Positions 45,921-57,040 are shown, numbered from the stretch's first letter. The stretch: 64,000 nucleotides of DNA from Gigaspora margarita (GCA_009809945.1 WTPW01000586.1:154791-218790), one strand, 5' to 3'. A program made the numbers and translations. The notes: a model not told the origin generated them from the sequence alone.

Positions 45921-46811
45921 TTTTTTTAATAACTACTTAACCAATTTTGATAAAATTTTTTTATTTTAATAGATAGAATTTATATATACTAGATTTAGTA
46001 CTTTGTACTAGATTTTATATATCTTAAAGTCTAGTTATTTACTAATTTAAATAATAATTATATTTTTAAAAAATTTTTTAAGTTCTTAAATAATTGTTAA
46101 GTTGTACTAAATTATTTATAGCTTAAAATTTATTTTATAATTTTTGTATTTTATAAATTTGTAAACATTTTAATTAGTAAATTTTATATATAAAAATCTA
46201 ATAAAATTTTAATAAATTTTAACTATATATAAAAGTTGTAATATATTATTTAATTTTAATTTTTTTTTAAAAAAAACATTTTTTTTATTGACAGTCAAAA
46301 AAATTATTTATGTAATTTTTTATTTTTTTTATTTTATTTTTTTAGCAATCCTACCTTTATTATATATAGGCAAAGTTTTAATAAATAAAACTGATATATA
46401 CAAAACAACTAATAGCAAAATACTATTAAAATTTCTAATTATATAATAAAGACTCATCTGGTTACTGAAGTACCTAAATAAATCTGCTACAACAATGTTT
46501 TCCTCTTTAAAAGCATCTGCAGTAACTGTATTATACTTTTAAATTACTATTAATAGTTGTTAGTTTGTCAAGATTGCTAACTTTTTTTAATCTTTCTTAT
46601 CTAGCCTCTAGAATAAAAAGAATTTAAAACCCTACTTTTATAAACAAAAGGCATTTACAAAACTAAAAAGAAAAATAAAAAAAAATAGTTCTACAAAATC
46701 TAAATAAAAACCAAAAATATAACAAAAAGAAAAGAAAAAAAATAAGTAAGACAAAAAATATTAAGTGATCTTAATAAAGATTATAAAAACAATTTAAAAA
46801 TTATATAGGCT
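45921..46811. other. AT-rich DNA; starts with a lone palindromic-module arm
   Basis: TAATAACTACTTAACCAATTTTGATAAAAT followed by a T run and ATTTTAAT at 45930-45970 is one arm of the module core with no visible partner. The remainder is poly-A/T-rich with no gene. Confidence 0.45.
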
Positions 46812-46819
46812 ACATAAAG

Positions 46820-47282
46820 CAGTATTGTTATGGGACAGCTTTGAACAATAAATTTGGACAATTTTAAACAATTACGAACAATTAAATAAAGTAAAATTAT
46901 TTAAAATTTTATTAAGATAACTTATTTAAATTTTAACTAAAATGTGTTTAGTACCAAAAAAATAGATAGTTATATATTTTTTAGATATATTTATTAATTA
47001 TTAAAGCCTAAACAAGCTTTGAACAATCTTAAACATTTGAACAGAACCCTAAAATATACATAGATATATCAGATTAATTATAAAATTATTAAAAATAGAA
47101 AGATCTGCAGAAAAAAATTTCAAATAAGCAAAAAATTACTAAAAATAGAAAAGATTTGTATAAAAACCCCAAAAATAAGCAAGCTAATACCTGACCTATC
47201 TATGTATATTTCAGGTCCTGTTTGGACAATCTTGGATGTAAACAAGTCAAAAAAGACCATGATAGCCAAAACATACAATACT
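46820..47282 (-). mobile_element. hAT-type MITE, copy 3, inverted, with nested MITE
   Basis: Begins CAGTATTGTTATGGGACAGC, which is the right end of copy 2 in reverse, and ends ...GCCAAAACATACAATACT. ACATAAAG (46812-46819) and ATATAAAG (47283-47290) are an 8-bp TSD with one difference. It is more diverged from copies 1 and 2 than they are from each other. Interrupted at 47042-47220. Confidence 0.85.
47042..47220 (+). mobile_element. About 179-bp MITE nested in copy 3
   Basis: Ends CAGAACCCTAAAATATACAT and the inverse of CAGGACCTGAAATATACATA continue into AGATA. The interrupted host word TTTGGACA is present as TTTGAACA-like and TTTGGACA on the two sides. A 6-8 bp imperfect duplication is therefore likely, but the exact boundary is ambiguous by two bases. 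Two internal ATTAAAAATAGAAAGAT-like repeats. Confidence 0.75.
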
Positions 47283-47458
47283 ATATAAAGTATACTATAC
47301 TACCAAAGTACTATATATAAATATAAAAACAAAAAATAAAAGCTATATCTAAATTACAAAATTACACAAAATTTTTAGATGGTTATAGAAAGATTCTAAT
47401 ATGGTATTTATAGTTTATCTTGTATATAGTATAGTGGCCTACTTTAATATTGTGAACA

Positions 47459-48165
47459 GGTATGGTGCCTTAGAGAAGTAGTCAAGATGTCACTCCCAAG
47501 TGGCAGATTGACAGTTTGAATCCCACTAGCAACATTTTGGAGTTAAATTTATGTTCAGTAATTGTGGCTTATGTTCAGTTGGGTGCAAAACCTGTAATCT
47601 TGGTTTCACCATCTTGAATAAGAGCTTACAGGCACAATTGTGTACTATATCACAAATCTAGAGAACTAGAAAAAACCTACAAGAACCCGTTTGGCAAGAC
47701 TTGAGTTAGAAGGTAGTGAAAATTGGTCCTTATGATATATGTCAAAAGAAGCGGTACTACAATCAGAACAAACCTAATAAGAGCAGGTAGCCTTTAATTA
47801 CCAAATCTGGGTAATAGTACATTATAGGACATGAAAGTTGTTTCAGTAGGCATTATGTGCAAGGGTAAAGTAGCTCTTAGATCGTTAATTATCTAAAAGG
47901 GTTGTGGCTTTACAATATCTGTAGTAAAGTAGTGCGTCGAATAGTAATAGGAGGACCATGAACCAGAGGGTTTAAATAGACAATTTTCATAGTTGGGTTG
48001 TAGGTATGGTAGCTAGTGTAGAACCTTTAGGTGAACTCCTTAAATTAGGTACCAAAAGTGCACGTGTGGCTAGTTGTATCCTCATTCATGTAACAAATAT
48101 TACGTCACTATAACTCATAATAAAATCCTGGTCATAGCACATGGGCTCTAAACTTTAAAAAAATA
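47459..48165 (+). mobile_element. tRNA-headed retroposon, copy 1 (707 bp)
   Basis: A perfect 14-bp duplication TAATATTGTGAACA lies at 47445-47458 and 48166-48179. The head has GGTATGGTGCCTTAGAGAAG (A-box-like) and a B-box-like AGTTTGAATCC at about 47512-47522. The 3' part has the family-wide phrase GTGTGGCTAGTTGTATCCTC, then AATAAA (48118-48123) and an A run. It is shorter than the other three copies because of internal deletion. No protein coding. Confidence 0.9.
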
Positions 48166-48467
48166 TAATATTGTGAACACTTTTAAAAATTTATATAGAG
48201 CTAAATTTATAAGATATTAAGCTAAAAATAAAAATATAAATTTATTAAATCTATATCTTTTAATAAAAAAAAAGTTATAAAATTCTATGCAATACTTTTT
48301 AAAATAATCAGATTTTAGTAAATTTTAGATTTTTTATTTTTGTGATTTGCTAATTTTTAATATATTTTTATAGTAGCACAAATTAAAAAATATATTAATA
48401 TAAAAATTTTTTATGAAGAAAACTAGCAATTTTTTTAAATAAAATTATTTTGGTATAACAAATTGTA

Positions 48468-48724
48468 TATATGGGCGGTCAAAAGTAGAAACCATCCAAT
48501 TTGTTTCTAAGTAAATTTTTTTCAGACTTTAAATTAAAATATCTCAACAACTATTAAACCAAACTTGATAAAAATTTTTTTATTTTAATTCTATATAGTT
48601 ATAGAATTAAAATAAAAAAAAATGATTAGGTTTGGTTTAATAGTTGTTGAGATATTTTAATTAAAAATTTTAAAAAAATTTACTAAAAAAAAATTGGGTG
48701 GTTTTTACTTTTGACCTTCCATAT
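48468..48724. mobile_element. Single-unit palindromic-module element
   Basis: The left end TATGGGCGGTCAAAAGTAGA mirrors the right end, inverse of TATGGAAGGTCAAAAGTAAA. Both continue AACCAYCCAATTT, TAGTAAATTTTTTT and the core ATCTCAACAACTATTAAACC. The centre AATTCTATATAGTTATAGAATT at about 48585-48607 is a perfect palindrome. About 256 bp, with very little loop. Confidence 0.9.
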
Positions 48725-48849
48725 TCTAAAAGTTTTATAATTTTAAAAATTTATTTACTAAAAATTACTATATATAGTAATAAAATTAGGAAATTGATAT
48801 TTCCACATTCTTTTTTGATAATGCTACACCTATATAGATTATTTTACTT

Positions 48850-49985
48850 TTTTCTAATTTTTTTTGAATTTGATTGAAAATATCTTGACACCTACCTGAC
48901 CAAATTCAATTAACTTTTTTGTTATAATTGTAGGAAGCAGTAGAATTAAAATAAAAAAAGTTGGTTAAATTTGATTAGAAGGGTGTCAAGATATCTTCAA
49001 TCAAGGTTTATCAAATACAAGCTGCAGCAACAAATTGTTTACAATCTTTGATCGAAGGTATCTTGATACTCATTTGATCAAATTCAATCAACTTTTTTGT
49101 TTTAATTGTAAAAAGCAGTAGAACTAAAAAAAAATTTGATCAAATTTGGTCAGATGAGTGTCAAAATAGCTTTGATCAAAGATTGTAAACAATTTTTTGT
49201 TGTAGCTTATATTTGATAGATGTTTTAGAATTTTACAAACTTTGATCGAAGATATCTTGACACCTTTCTAATTAAATTCAATCAAGTTTTTTTTATTCTA
49301 ATTCTACTGCTTTCTACAATTAAAGTAAAAAAAGCTTATTGAATTTGGTCAGGTGGGTGTCAAGATATCTTCAATCAAAGATTGTAACCAATTTTTTGCT
49401 ACAGCTTATATTTGATTTGATAGATGTTTTAGAATTCTACAAATTTTGGTCAAAGATATTTTGATACCCTTCAGATAAAATTTGATCAACTGGTTTTTAT
49501 TTTAATTCTACTGCTTTTTATAATTAAAATAAAAAAAAATGATTGAATTTGGTCAGGCGATTGTCAAGATATCTTCGATTAAAGATTGTAAACAATTTTT
49601 TGCCATTGAGATAGATATTTTAGAATTTTACAAACTTTGAGTAAAGTTATCTTGATACTCTTCTAATCAAATTTATTCAATATTTTTTTATTTAATTCTA
49701 CTGCTTTCTACAATTAAAATAAAAAAAAGTTGATCGAATTTGGTTAGGTGGGTGTCAAGATATCTTTGATCAAAGATAATAAACAATTTTTTGTCACAGC
49801 TTATATTTGATAGATGTTTTAAAATTTTACAAAATTTGATCAAAGATTTCTTAACACCCTTCCAATCAAATTTAGTCAACTTTTTTTATTTTAATTCTAC
49901 TGCTTTCTACAATCAAACAAAAAAAAAGTTGATTGAATTTGGTCAAGTAGGTATCAAGATACCTTTGGTCAAAGATATATAGATG
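48850..49985. mobile_element. Palindromic-module array C
   Basis: Six modules have centres near 48915, 49112, 49308, 49512, 49705 and 49905, a regular spacing of about 198 bp. Each has TTTTAATTCTACTGCTTTCTACAATTAAAA at its centre, flanked by AAGATATCTTGACACCCTTC and TGATCAAATTCAATCAACTT and their inverses. Spacers with TTTGATAGATGTTTTAGAAT and GTAAACAATTTTTTGTTGCA alternate in direction. No outer terminal repeat could be fixed. The complementary open frames at 49688-49879 and 49791-49982 are only readings of the palindrome. Confidence 0.8.
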
Positions 49986-50009
49986 ATTTTTAAAAAAATC
50001 TCATTTTTT

Positions 50010-50115
50010 TGAAAAGTTCAGATTACATCTAATCTTCATATTACACAAATTTGTGATTTTTGATTGATCAAAACATATGTAGTATTGAACACCAGTAGTG
50101 TGCTTTATCAATGTC
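50010..50115 (-). repeat. Relic of the CTAAATCRCACCACTGGTGC MITE family
   Basis: AGATTACATCTAATCTTCAT...TTGATTGATCAAAA...GAACACCAGTAGTG matches the right terminal 100 bases of the element at 4753-5349 (ATCCTTACATTACACTG...GCACCAGTGGTG). The left end is missing. Confidence 0.5.
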
Positions 50116-51414
50116 CATTAAAAATAAAGATTATACTTTTGCTATATTTGTATTTAAATTATACATAAGAAAATAAATTGTAGTTGTTTATAACTCCAAA
50201 ATATACAAATTTCAAAAAAAATTTTTAATTAAAAAAATATTTTAAAACTTTCTGGTAAACTTTTTAAATATTAATTTTAGAACTATTGTTTTTAATACAA
50301 CTTTATAGATTATATAAAGAATTACAATTTTCATTATTATAAGTTTTATGAGTTACTTGTAAAAATTAGATTTGTCTTAAGAGCAAAATTTTTTTTTAGC
50401 TTCGAAAATATATAAAATTTTAGAAAATATAAAAAAATTTTTTAATAGTAAACTCTAAAGTTACACAAACTTTGACCTTTAATTAATTAAAAATTATTTA
50501 ATAATTTTAAAAATTTTTATAATAAAGTTAATAAAATATATTTCAAATAATATATTATATAAAGGGTATAGCAACTTAGGGATATTGGTAAGTTGTCACC
50601 CCCAAGTAGCAGATCTAGGGTTCAAATCCCACTAGCGATACTTTGAAAAATAGACCTGTGTTCTAGTAACTGTTTTTCATCGATCAGTTGGGTACATTAC
50701 CTGTAGCCCTTGGTACACCATTTCGAATGGGAGCTTTCAGGCATACAAAAATTCAAGAAACTAGAGAAATAGAAATCCATTTGGCAAGTTCCAAATAAGG
50801 AGGTAATAAAGATCTTTGACAGTACTACCAAAACCAGAATATCAGAAACCGGAGCTAGTGAATCAGATGACAAGACTCTTGAGAAGGGGTCCACCAACCT
50901 GGCTTCCGAATAGGGTGGTTGGCACAATTATTTTTTAATAGCATGCCAATGGCATGCCATTAATATGTTTTGGCGCATGGCATGCCATATGGTGTGCCAT
51001 TTATATAAAATTTAAATTATATATTTTATATATGTATTAAAACCAGTTGCTATTAAGGTCAATTACTATTAAAACCAGGTTAACTCAAATTTAAAGTTGA
51101 ATTGAACAAACTGGTTACAATGTTTATCTATCCCTTAAACTATAAACTAATCCAGGCAAATTTGTCTGCAAAATTTATCTTCAATTTACCTTTATTAAAG
51201 TCATATATTTAAATAATCTAATCAAATTATGAATGTGCTATTTAGAATTTGTCAAATATCTTAATTTAAAAACAGTAGAATTTCAGATGTAACATCACAT
51301 AACCTTTGCGAATTGTGATTGGCCAGNTATACANCAGTAAAATTTTAGAGGTTAACAATCGATATGCAACACCCCTGCTAAAAATTATTGTTAGTAATTA
51401 TTAATGATATATAA

Positions 51415-51783
51415 CAAAAATTCGTTAGATTTTTTCAAACTTTGATAGATATTTTCTCTATAACTACTGATCAAAATTGGCTCAAATTTTTTTGTGAATA
51501 AAATATATATCTAACTTTAATATATTAAAGTTTCAGCCAATTTAGATTAATGGTTCTCAAGAAATTGGTTGTAAACGATAGTTAATTTTTTAAAAAATTT
51601 AACTATATAAAAAAATTAACTATAGTTTACTAGTGATTTCTCAAGAAATATAAATCTAAATTGGCTAAAATTTTAATATATTATAGTTGAATAAATATAT
51701 TATTAGCAATAAAAATTTGAACCAATTTGAATTATTAGTTATCAAGAAAATGTCTGTCAAAGTTTGAAAAAAGAAAAAAAGAA

Positions 51784-51790
<7 letters not shown>
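51415..51790. mobile_element. Foldback palindrome inside the hAT element
   Basis: Arms of about 180 bp meet at TTAATTTTTTAAAAAATTTAA near 51590. The left arm has CTTTGATAGATATTTTCTCT and ACTACTGATCAAAATTGG. The right arm has the inverse CCAATTTGAATTATTAGTTA and ATGTCTGTCAAAG. It resembles the palindromic-module family in layout (WTCTNNATAACTACTGATCAAAATT) but is the most diverged member. Confidence 0.65.
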
Positions 51791-51818
<28 letters not shown>

Positions 51819-52075
51819 GTTTATACTATTTTATCTAACGTTTCCACTTTATTATCAGTTCTTACAGGTTATCGACTTTGGCCAGATCTTTTGGGGTTAT
51901 GTTGTATCCATATTTGATAACCAGATTCTATTCCTAATTTTATAATATTAAAAAACCCTTAATTATAGTAAAATATAATATAAATATTAAGAATGCTTAA
52001 TTTATAATAAAATCGCTACAAATTATAATTAAGTTGTTATTAAAAAAATTAGTTTACCAGTGTCAAGAACTGGTC

Positions 52076-52483
52076 TAAGGGTGCTCTCAAGTGTCATTTT
52101 CAAAATGATTAGCAAATGATCNCAATTGTACTCAACNATANTGATATTTCATAAAATTTTAGTAAGAATTCAATGTGCAATTTATGACGTAATTAAAATT
52201 TTTTCAAACATCAACTTTGATAAAATTAATTAGTGATCGTAATAGTGCTTATTTATTAGAATAAATCAATATTACATTCAATGTTTGAGCAATACTTCTA
52301 TATTTGTTAAATAATATCAAAAAAATAAAAAATAAAAAAAAACTGAAAAATAAAGAAAAAATAAAAAAAAAATAAAAAAATAAAATATTTTGGTGAAGCA
52401 TCATTAGTATTGGGTTATTGCGTTGAATAAAGAGATTATTAATACTTTTTTTCCATTGATTAAGGCATTTGAGAACACCCTAA
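52076..52483. mobile_element. 408-bp MITE with TAAGGGTGCTCTCAA ends
   Basis: The left end TAAGGGTGCTCTCAAGTG pairs with the inverse of the right end, TTAGGGTGTTCTCAAATG. It lies just downstream of the transposase stop codon, inside the hAT element. It contains ambiguous bases at 52122, 52137 and 52141 and an A-rich block at 52318-52386. No TSD could be confirmed. Confidence 0.6.
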
Positions 52484-52574
52484 GTTAACTTTTAATTGGC
52501 AAAAATTAAAAATAATTAATGTGCCAATTTATAATTGACAAAATTTAAAGATGTCACATAAGATATATATTTTA

Positions 52575-54782
52575 CTAAGCATTATTTTTGTTTAAAATCT
52601 CATCTAAAGTCCATTCGCATGCAATTCCAATTTGATTAGTACTAATATTCTCTTCATTTGATTCTAATGTTAATTCCTCGATATCAAAATTAAAAAGTTG
52701 TTCCAAAAATGAATTTGATAAATTTTGTTCAACTTCTGCATAAATTTCTTCAAATTCATTAGTTTCTAACTCAATATCATTAGAATTAGAAACTGAAGAA
52801 ATCATCTCATCATAGTCTTCTAGTTCCGTAGGGTTTGTATTATTACTATTACTATCGTTGTTTAATGTCTGATTATTTTGGTCATTTTTACTAATTTCTT
52901 TTGCTAAACCAGATTTTATTTGTGAAATCATTTTTAATGTTGGAATAGATAGTCGATTTCGTGATTTTGTTTTAGTTAAACCCATAGATGAAAAAAGTTG
53001 TTCAACTCTAGCAGCATGAGGGCAGATTGCAAATATTTTTAGTGCTAAGAGTTTTAAAGCCCCAGCTTGATGAGAAAGACGTTTCCAATATAAACATGGT
53101 TCTAATACTATAATTGAATTAAAAGGTAATTGATTATTAAAATAGTCACTTAATAATTTTGGAATTTGTTCTGCTTGCTCTCTGGTAAAATACCATTTTT
53201 GAGCAAATGTTAAAGTATAGATTAAGATATCATTAAAAGACAACTTTTTAGATACGGCTATTTTGCGATATTTTGGGTGTAAAAAAAACCCTAAATAATA
53301 TAATGGTTCATCGAACTCTTTTGCTCTAAAATTTATAATATCTTTTGTATGCTCAATGAATTCTAAATCAATATCGTTAAATTCACTTATTTTTAATTTT
53401 TTATAAATTGTAAATAATTCAGCAAAAATATCTCCAACTGTTGTATTACATGACTCAAGTCTTCCAATTGCATCTACTACACATTTAAGAATTGCCGTTA
53501 ACTGTTCATTGTCTAAAAAATGACGTCAACTTGTAATTATTTCCTTAATTTTTGTTGGAATAATTGGACATTCATTGGAAAATTGATTGTTAAATTCAAG
53601 ACAAGCTTTAAAACCTTCTTCATAATTTTGAATAGAAAAACAAACTTTTGTAAAAGAATACCAACGGGTTTTACAATAAGTTTGTAAATTATGGTTAATT
53701 TTATTATCTATAGCCCATTGTTTTAGTTTTGCATTCCAATAAGTTGAGTTTTTAAAAAAATTTACTAACATTAAATTTTTTTTAATTAAATTTTTATAGG
53801 GCTAATAAGATAAAACTCCTTTTGAAATTAGATTAAAAACGTGCAAACAACATCGAACACCAATTACATGCGGATATTTTTCTGAAACATTTTTTTGAAG
53901 TCGTACCATAACTGAAGGACTATCTGTAACTAGTGCAATAATCTTGTTAAAATCCACACTAATATTTTTTAATGAAGCTTCAAGAGCTATTAACAAATTA
54001 TTTGCTGTATGTCGACTAATAGGAAAGTCTTCTATATTAATAACTTCACTAATATTATCAAATTTATTTAAGAGAAATGCATATACAGAATTTCCTGATA
54101 CATCGGTCCATCCATCAAGAGAAATAGTCAAATCATCAAGCTTTTCAAGATGATCAATCATTTCTGACAATACACTTGCATACTCAGCTTGCATTATTCT
54201 GTATGTTAATATATATCTTGATGGCAAATTATAACTTGAATGTAGTTTTTTTAAAAATAGAGCAAAATACGGATTTTCAACAAATCGGAATGGAATATTA
54301 CCATAAATTAATGACTTCAATAATAATGTATGAAGCTCATCAGTTTTTTCAGGTGAGATCGAACCTTTATTAAAAAAATCTGTTAAATCAACTCTATGCT
54401 TTTTTGAAGACATATCAATATCTTTATTTGGATAAGACTCGATCACATCTTTAGATTTATTTTTAATTTTATATATATAAGAAACTTTTTCTTCTGCTAC
54501 TATCTTTTGGCATGCATTCATTATGTGGTTAATCATAGTTTCTTTTCGTGCTTCAAATATCTTGTTGCAGTGTAAACTCTTTGCATTATATCGACGTGAT
54601 TTAGTATTCTTGACTTGTTTAGAACGTAAAAAGCCTGTCCAATGTATACCAAAATTACTAGATAGGACTATAAACTCATCCTCTGAATTATTTTGCGTGT
54701 CAATAATACTTGATGAAGTTGCAAGCTTATCAGAATCTATAGTTTCACCGATTGTATCAAATAAATCATCTTCAGAATCCAT
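52575..54782 (-). pseudogene. hAT-family transposase with two in-frame stop codons
   Basis: One frame runs from ATG at 54782 to the stop at 52575 (736 codons), broken only by TAG at codon 327 (53802-53804) and TGA at codon 419 (53526-53528). No frameshift is seen. The N-terminus has a degenerate BED-type finger: C72, H86 and C91 are kept but Ser69 stands where the first Cys is expected. RNase H-like core: D223 in LDGWTD, D287 in LVTDSPS, CxxH at 311-314. The C-terminal dimerisation region keeps the third acidic residue, E594, in HAARVEQLFSSMG, followed by an Asn/Glu-rich tail. In the hAT family this enzyme excises and reinserts elements with 8-bp TSDs. Both stops could arise by C-to-T or G-to-A change. 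It is probably inactive unless the stops are read through or are sequence errors. The ATG lies about 1.5 kb inside the right end of the element. Confidence 0.9.
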
Positions 54783-55494
54783 AATATTGGTTATTGTAAA
54801 ATTTGTTTAATAATTTATGTTTCAAGATAAAATAACAACTTTACAAGATAAAATAATAGCTTTACAAGATAAAATAACAACTCGTTAAATGCCTTTATAT
54901 AATATTTTTAATATTTAAAATTGATGAAGTGTAGTTGGTAAGATCAAAGTATCAAATATCAATATTACTAATACAAAGAGCTTGATACATAGTAATATTA
55001 ATTATATAATTGAACTAAAGTTTATGCAGAGTTTAATCATATAAATTATAATAATAAACTTCTGGTTGTATTATCAAAAAGGTTTTAAAAATAAATTTAT
55101 ATCTTTCTATTTCAGATAAAATGGATAAATCTTTAGAAAAATACTAAAGTACCCAAATTTGTCAGGATATAATAATGCAGGTACAAGGTAAAGTATTGTC
55201 ATGGATCATAATAAAATCGAATTAAAATGAAAGTGGTTATACTTGTTTAATATAAATAAACTCTACTCTAACCTCTAACTATAAAAAATGCGTCCCAAAA
55301 ATTTTATTTTTTGCTAACTTGTTAATTTTTTTATATTATACATATTTCATTTTAATCAGATTTTATTATAATCCGTCACAAATATTAATAAGGCAGCCTA
55401 ACCCAAAAAAAATGATACTTTTAGTAAAATTCTGCCATTTTTACAAGATCTTTCATAGTTTTTATAACTGATCTTTCTATTGCATTATTATTAT
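54783..55494. promoter_or_regulatory. Upstream region of the transposase with a direct repeat
   Basis: ACAAGATAAAATAACAACTTT-like units (about 23 bp) recur three times at 54821-54885, directly upstream of the transposase start on the minus strand. The unit could bind transposase or a host factor, but this is conjecture. The remaining DNA is AT-rich with no gene. Confidence 0.35.
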
Positions 55495-55623
55495 ATGAAA
55501 GGGTGAAACCCACGCAAAGATAGTTATGTTGTTGATGCAGATCTTACTTAGTTAGATTTAGTGATAGTTAGTTACAATTTTAGATAGTAATCTGCATCAT
55601 ATGCGCGGGTTTTACCCTGTCGT
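55495..55623 (+). mobile_element. 129-bp foldback MITE (GGGTGAAACCCGTGCA family), copy 2
   Basis: The left end ATGAAAGGGTGAAACCCACG and the right end, inverse of ACGACAGGGTAAAACCCGCG, match the ends of the element at 10265-10422. The interior is unrelated. No TSD is evident, so decay or a later rearrangement is likely. Confidence 0.7.
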
Positions 55624-56925
55624 GCTTTTAGCTATATCGATTAGATGAGCTAAACTATTTATAACAACTTATTTCAGCTGGACATTAATTTTAAAATATT
55701 ATTATTTACCCAGCATTGCAATAATAGAGAGTGCAATAGTATGACTTTCATTTAGATACAAGTTAGCCAAATCTTATTGTGCATACGTAATTAATATTAA
55801 TTATGTAACTTTAATTGATATTGTAACTAGTATTATTTTTTTTAATAATAAACACACTTGAGGATATTATAAATCGAATTTTTTTCATACTAGTGATTTT
55901 AGCCAAATAATATTGAGCCGTTCTTTGCTATGACTAGATAAAATAAAAGTAATTATGAATTGAAACCAAAAAGTTTAATACTCAGATGTTTTAATGATAA
56001 GATGAAACAATCAAATAAATTACATTTGATCATGCTTAATAATGAAATGAAACATTCGAATAAATTAAAAGTATAGTATTTATTGGTATGCATGTGAATT
56101 ATTAATATTTGTAATATACTATCGCTATATATGACAATATAGTATATTTATATGATTTTTATTGTGATTGGCTCGCCATACCTGTACCACATCTAAATTG
56201 GTATGCCATGGCGCGCCCTATTTTAAAATACCATTGGCGATGCCACCTACTTTGCACCAACCACCCTACTTCTGAAGTCACACCAGAGGAAAAGGACCTA
56301 TGTTCTAGCAGTAGGTACCAAGAAAAGGGAGACTATTAAGGTATCCTAAAGCCTGACTAACTGATCCTTCTGGGCCAACTAGTTTGGAAGTTTGTGGATC
56401 TGGTGTAAGAACCGGTAGGATGGTGATGGTAGATGCTAGAATCAGAGTAAACCTTGCAAGGGTAGAAGTAGGTAATGGTAAACTGAAAGTAGTTCACCTT
56501 GGTAGATGCATAAGTTACTAAAGCATAGATAATACCTGTGTGAGACAGGAACTGCTCTACCAAGTGTTCTGCAAGGATAAGCTAGTTCTAAGAGGATTCT
56601 GTAAGCATCCAGGACTAATCTGACTAACTAATGTAATGGAGGATTGTACTGGCAATACAAGTAGAATTAACAGGCAAAGCAAAGGCCAGAGGGTTTAAAT
56701 AGATAACTTCCTAGTTGGATTGCAGGTATAGCAACTAGTGTAGAACCTTAGGATGGACTATTTAAATTAGACAACCAAAAGTTGTACGTATGGCTAGTTG
56801 TATCCTCATCAATGTAACAAATATCAAATACTAAAGAGGCTCTCTTGATCTGTTTGCTTGAATAAAATCTTTCCCCAGAGCGGATACTTTGATATAAAAT
56901 AAAAAAAATAATATATTATATAAAA

Positions 56926-57040
56926 TAAAAAATTTCTAAATTATTTATTTTTTGTTTTATTTAAAAAAACTTTAAATATTTTTAAAATTGCAGGCAAATT
57001 TGCCTGCAAGACCTTTTAAGGGATAGTTTTTTAGCCTTTT
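56926..57040. repeat. AT-rich repeat with the AGGCAAATTTGCCT palindrome
   Basis: GCAGGCAAATTTGCCTGC at about 56991 followed by CTTTTAAGGGATAG matches, in inverse order, CTATCCCTTAAAC...CAGGCAAATTTGTCTGC at 51135-51173 inside the hAT element. The same palindrome occurs at 42527. Confidence 0.5.

Larger units (their letters stand above)
50911..56268 (-). mobile_element. 5.36-kb hAT transposon carrying a transposase gene
   Basis: Ends TAGGGTGGTTGG and CCAACCACCCTA are a perfect 12-bp inverted repeat. They are flanked by CTTCCGAA (50903-50910) and CTTCTGAA (56269-56276), an 8-bp TSD with one mismatch. Just inside the left end are five GGCATGCC-like words (50942-51000). Inside the right end are GGTATGCCATGGCGCGCC and ATTGGCGATGCC. 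It contains the transposase (52575-54782, minus) and has accumulated a foldback (51415-51790), a MITE (52076-52483) and another MITE (55495-55623). Confidence 0.9.
50564..56905 (+). mobile_element. tRNA-headed retroposon, copy 2, split by the hAT element
   Basis: A perfect 19-bp duplication AAATAATATATTATATAAA lies at 50545-50563 and 56906-56924. The left piece 50564-50910 carries the head (GGTATAGCAACTTAGGGATA) and B-box GGTTCAAATCC (50619-50629). The right piece 56269-56905 carries the body, the GTATGGCTAGTTGTATCCTC phrase, AATAAA (56861-56866) and the A-rich tail. Joined, it is about 976 bp, matching copies 3 and 4. The interruption is the 5.36-kb hAT element at 50911-56268. Confidence 0.9.

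Noticed and set aside
49688..49982. Two complementary 63-codon frames
   Set aside because: They are the two strands of a palindromic module. Similarity of the peptides follows from the palindrome.
50911..56268. That the hAT transposase here mobilises the CAGTGTTG MITE family
   Set aside because: The element's ends (TAGGGTGGTTGG) differ from the MITE ends (CAGTGTTGT). Sharing an 8-bp TSD shows only the same superfamily.
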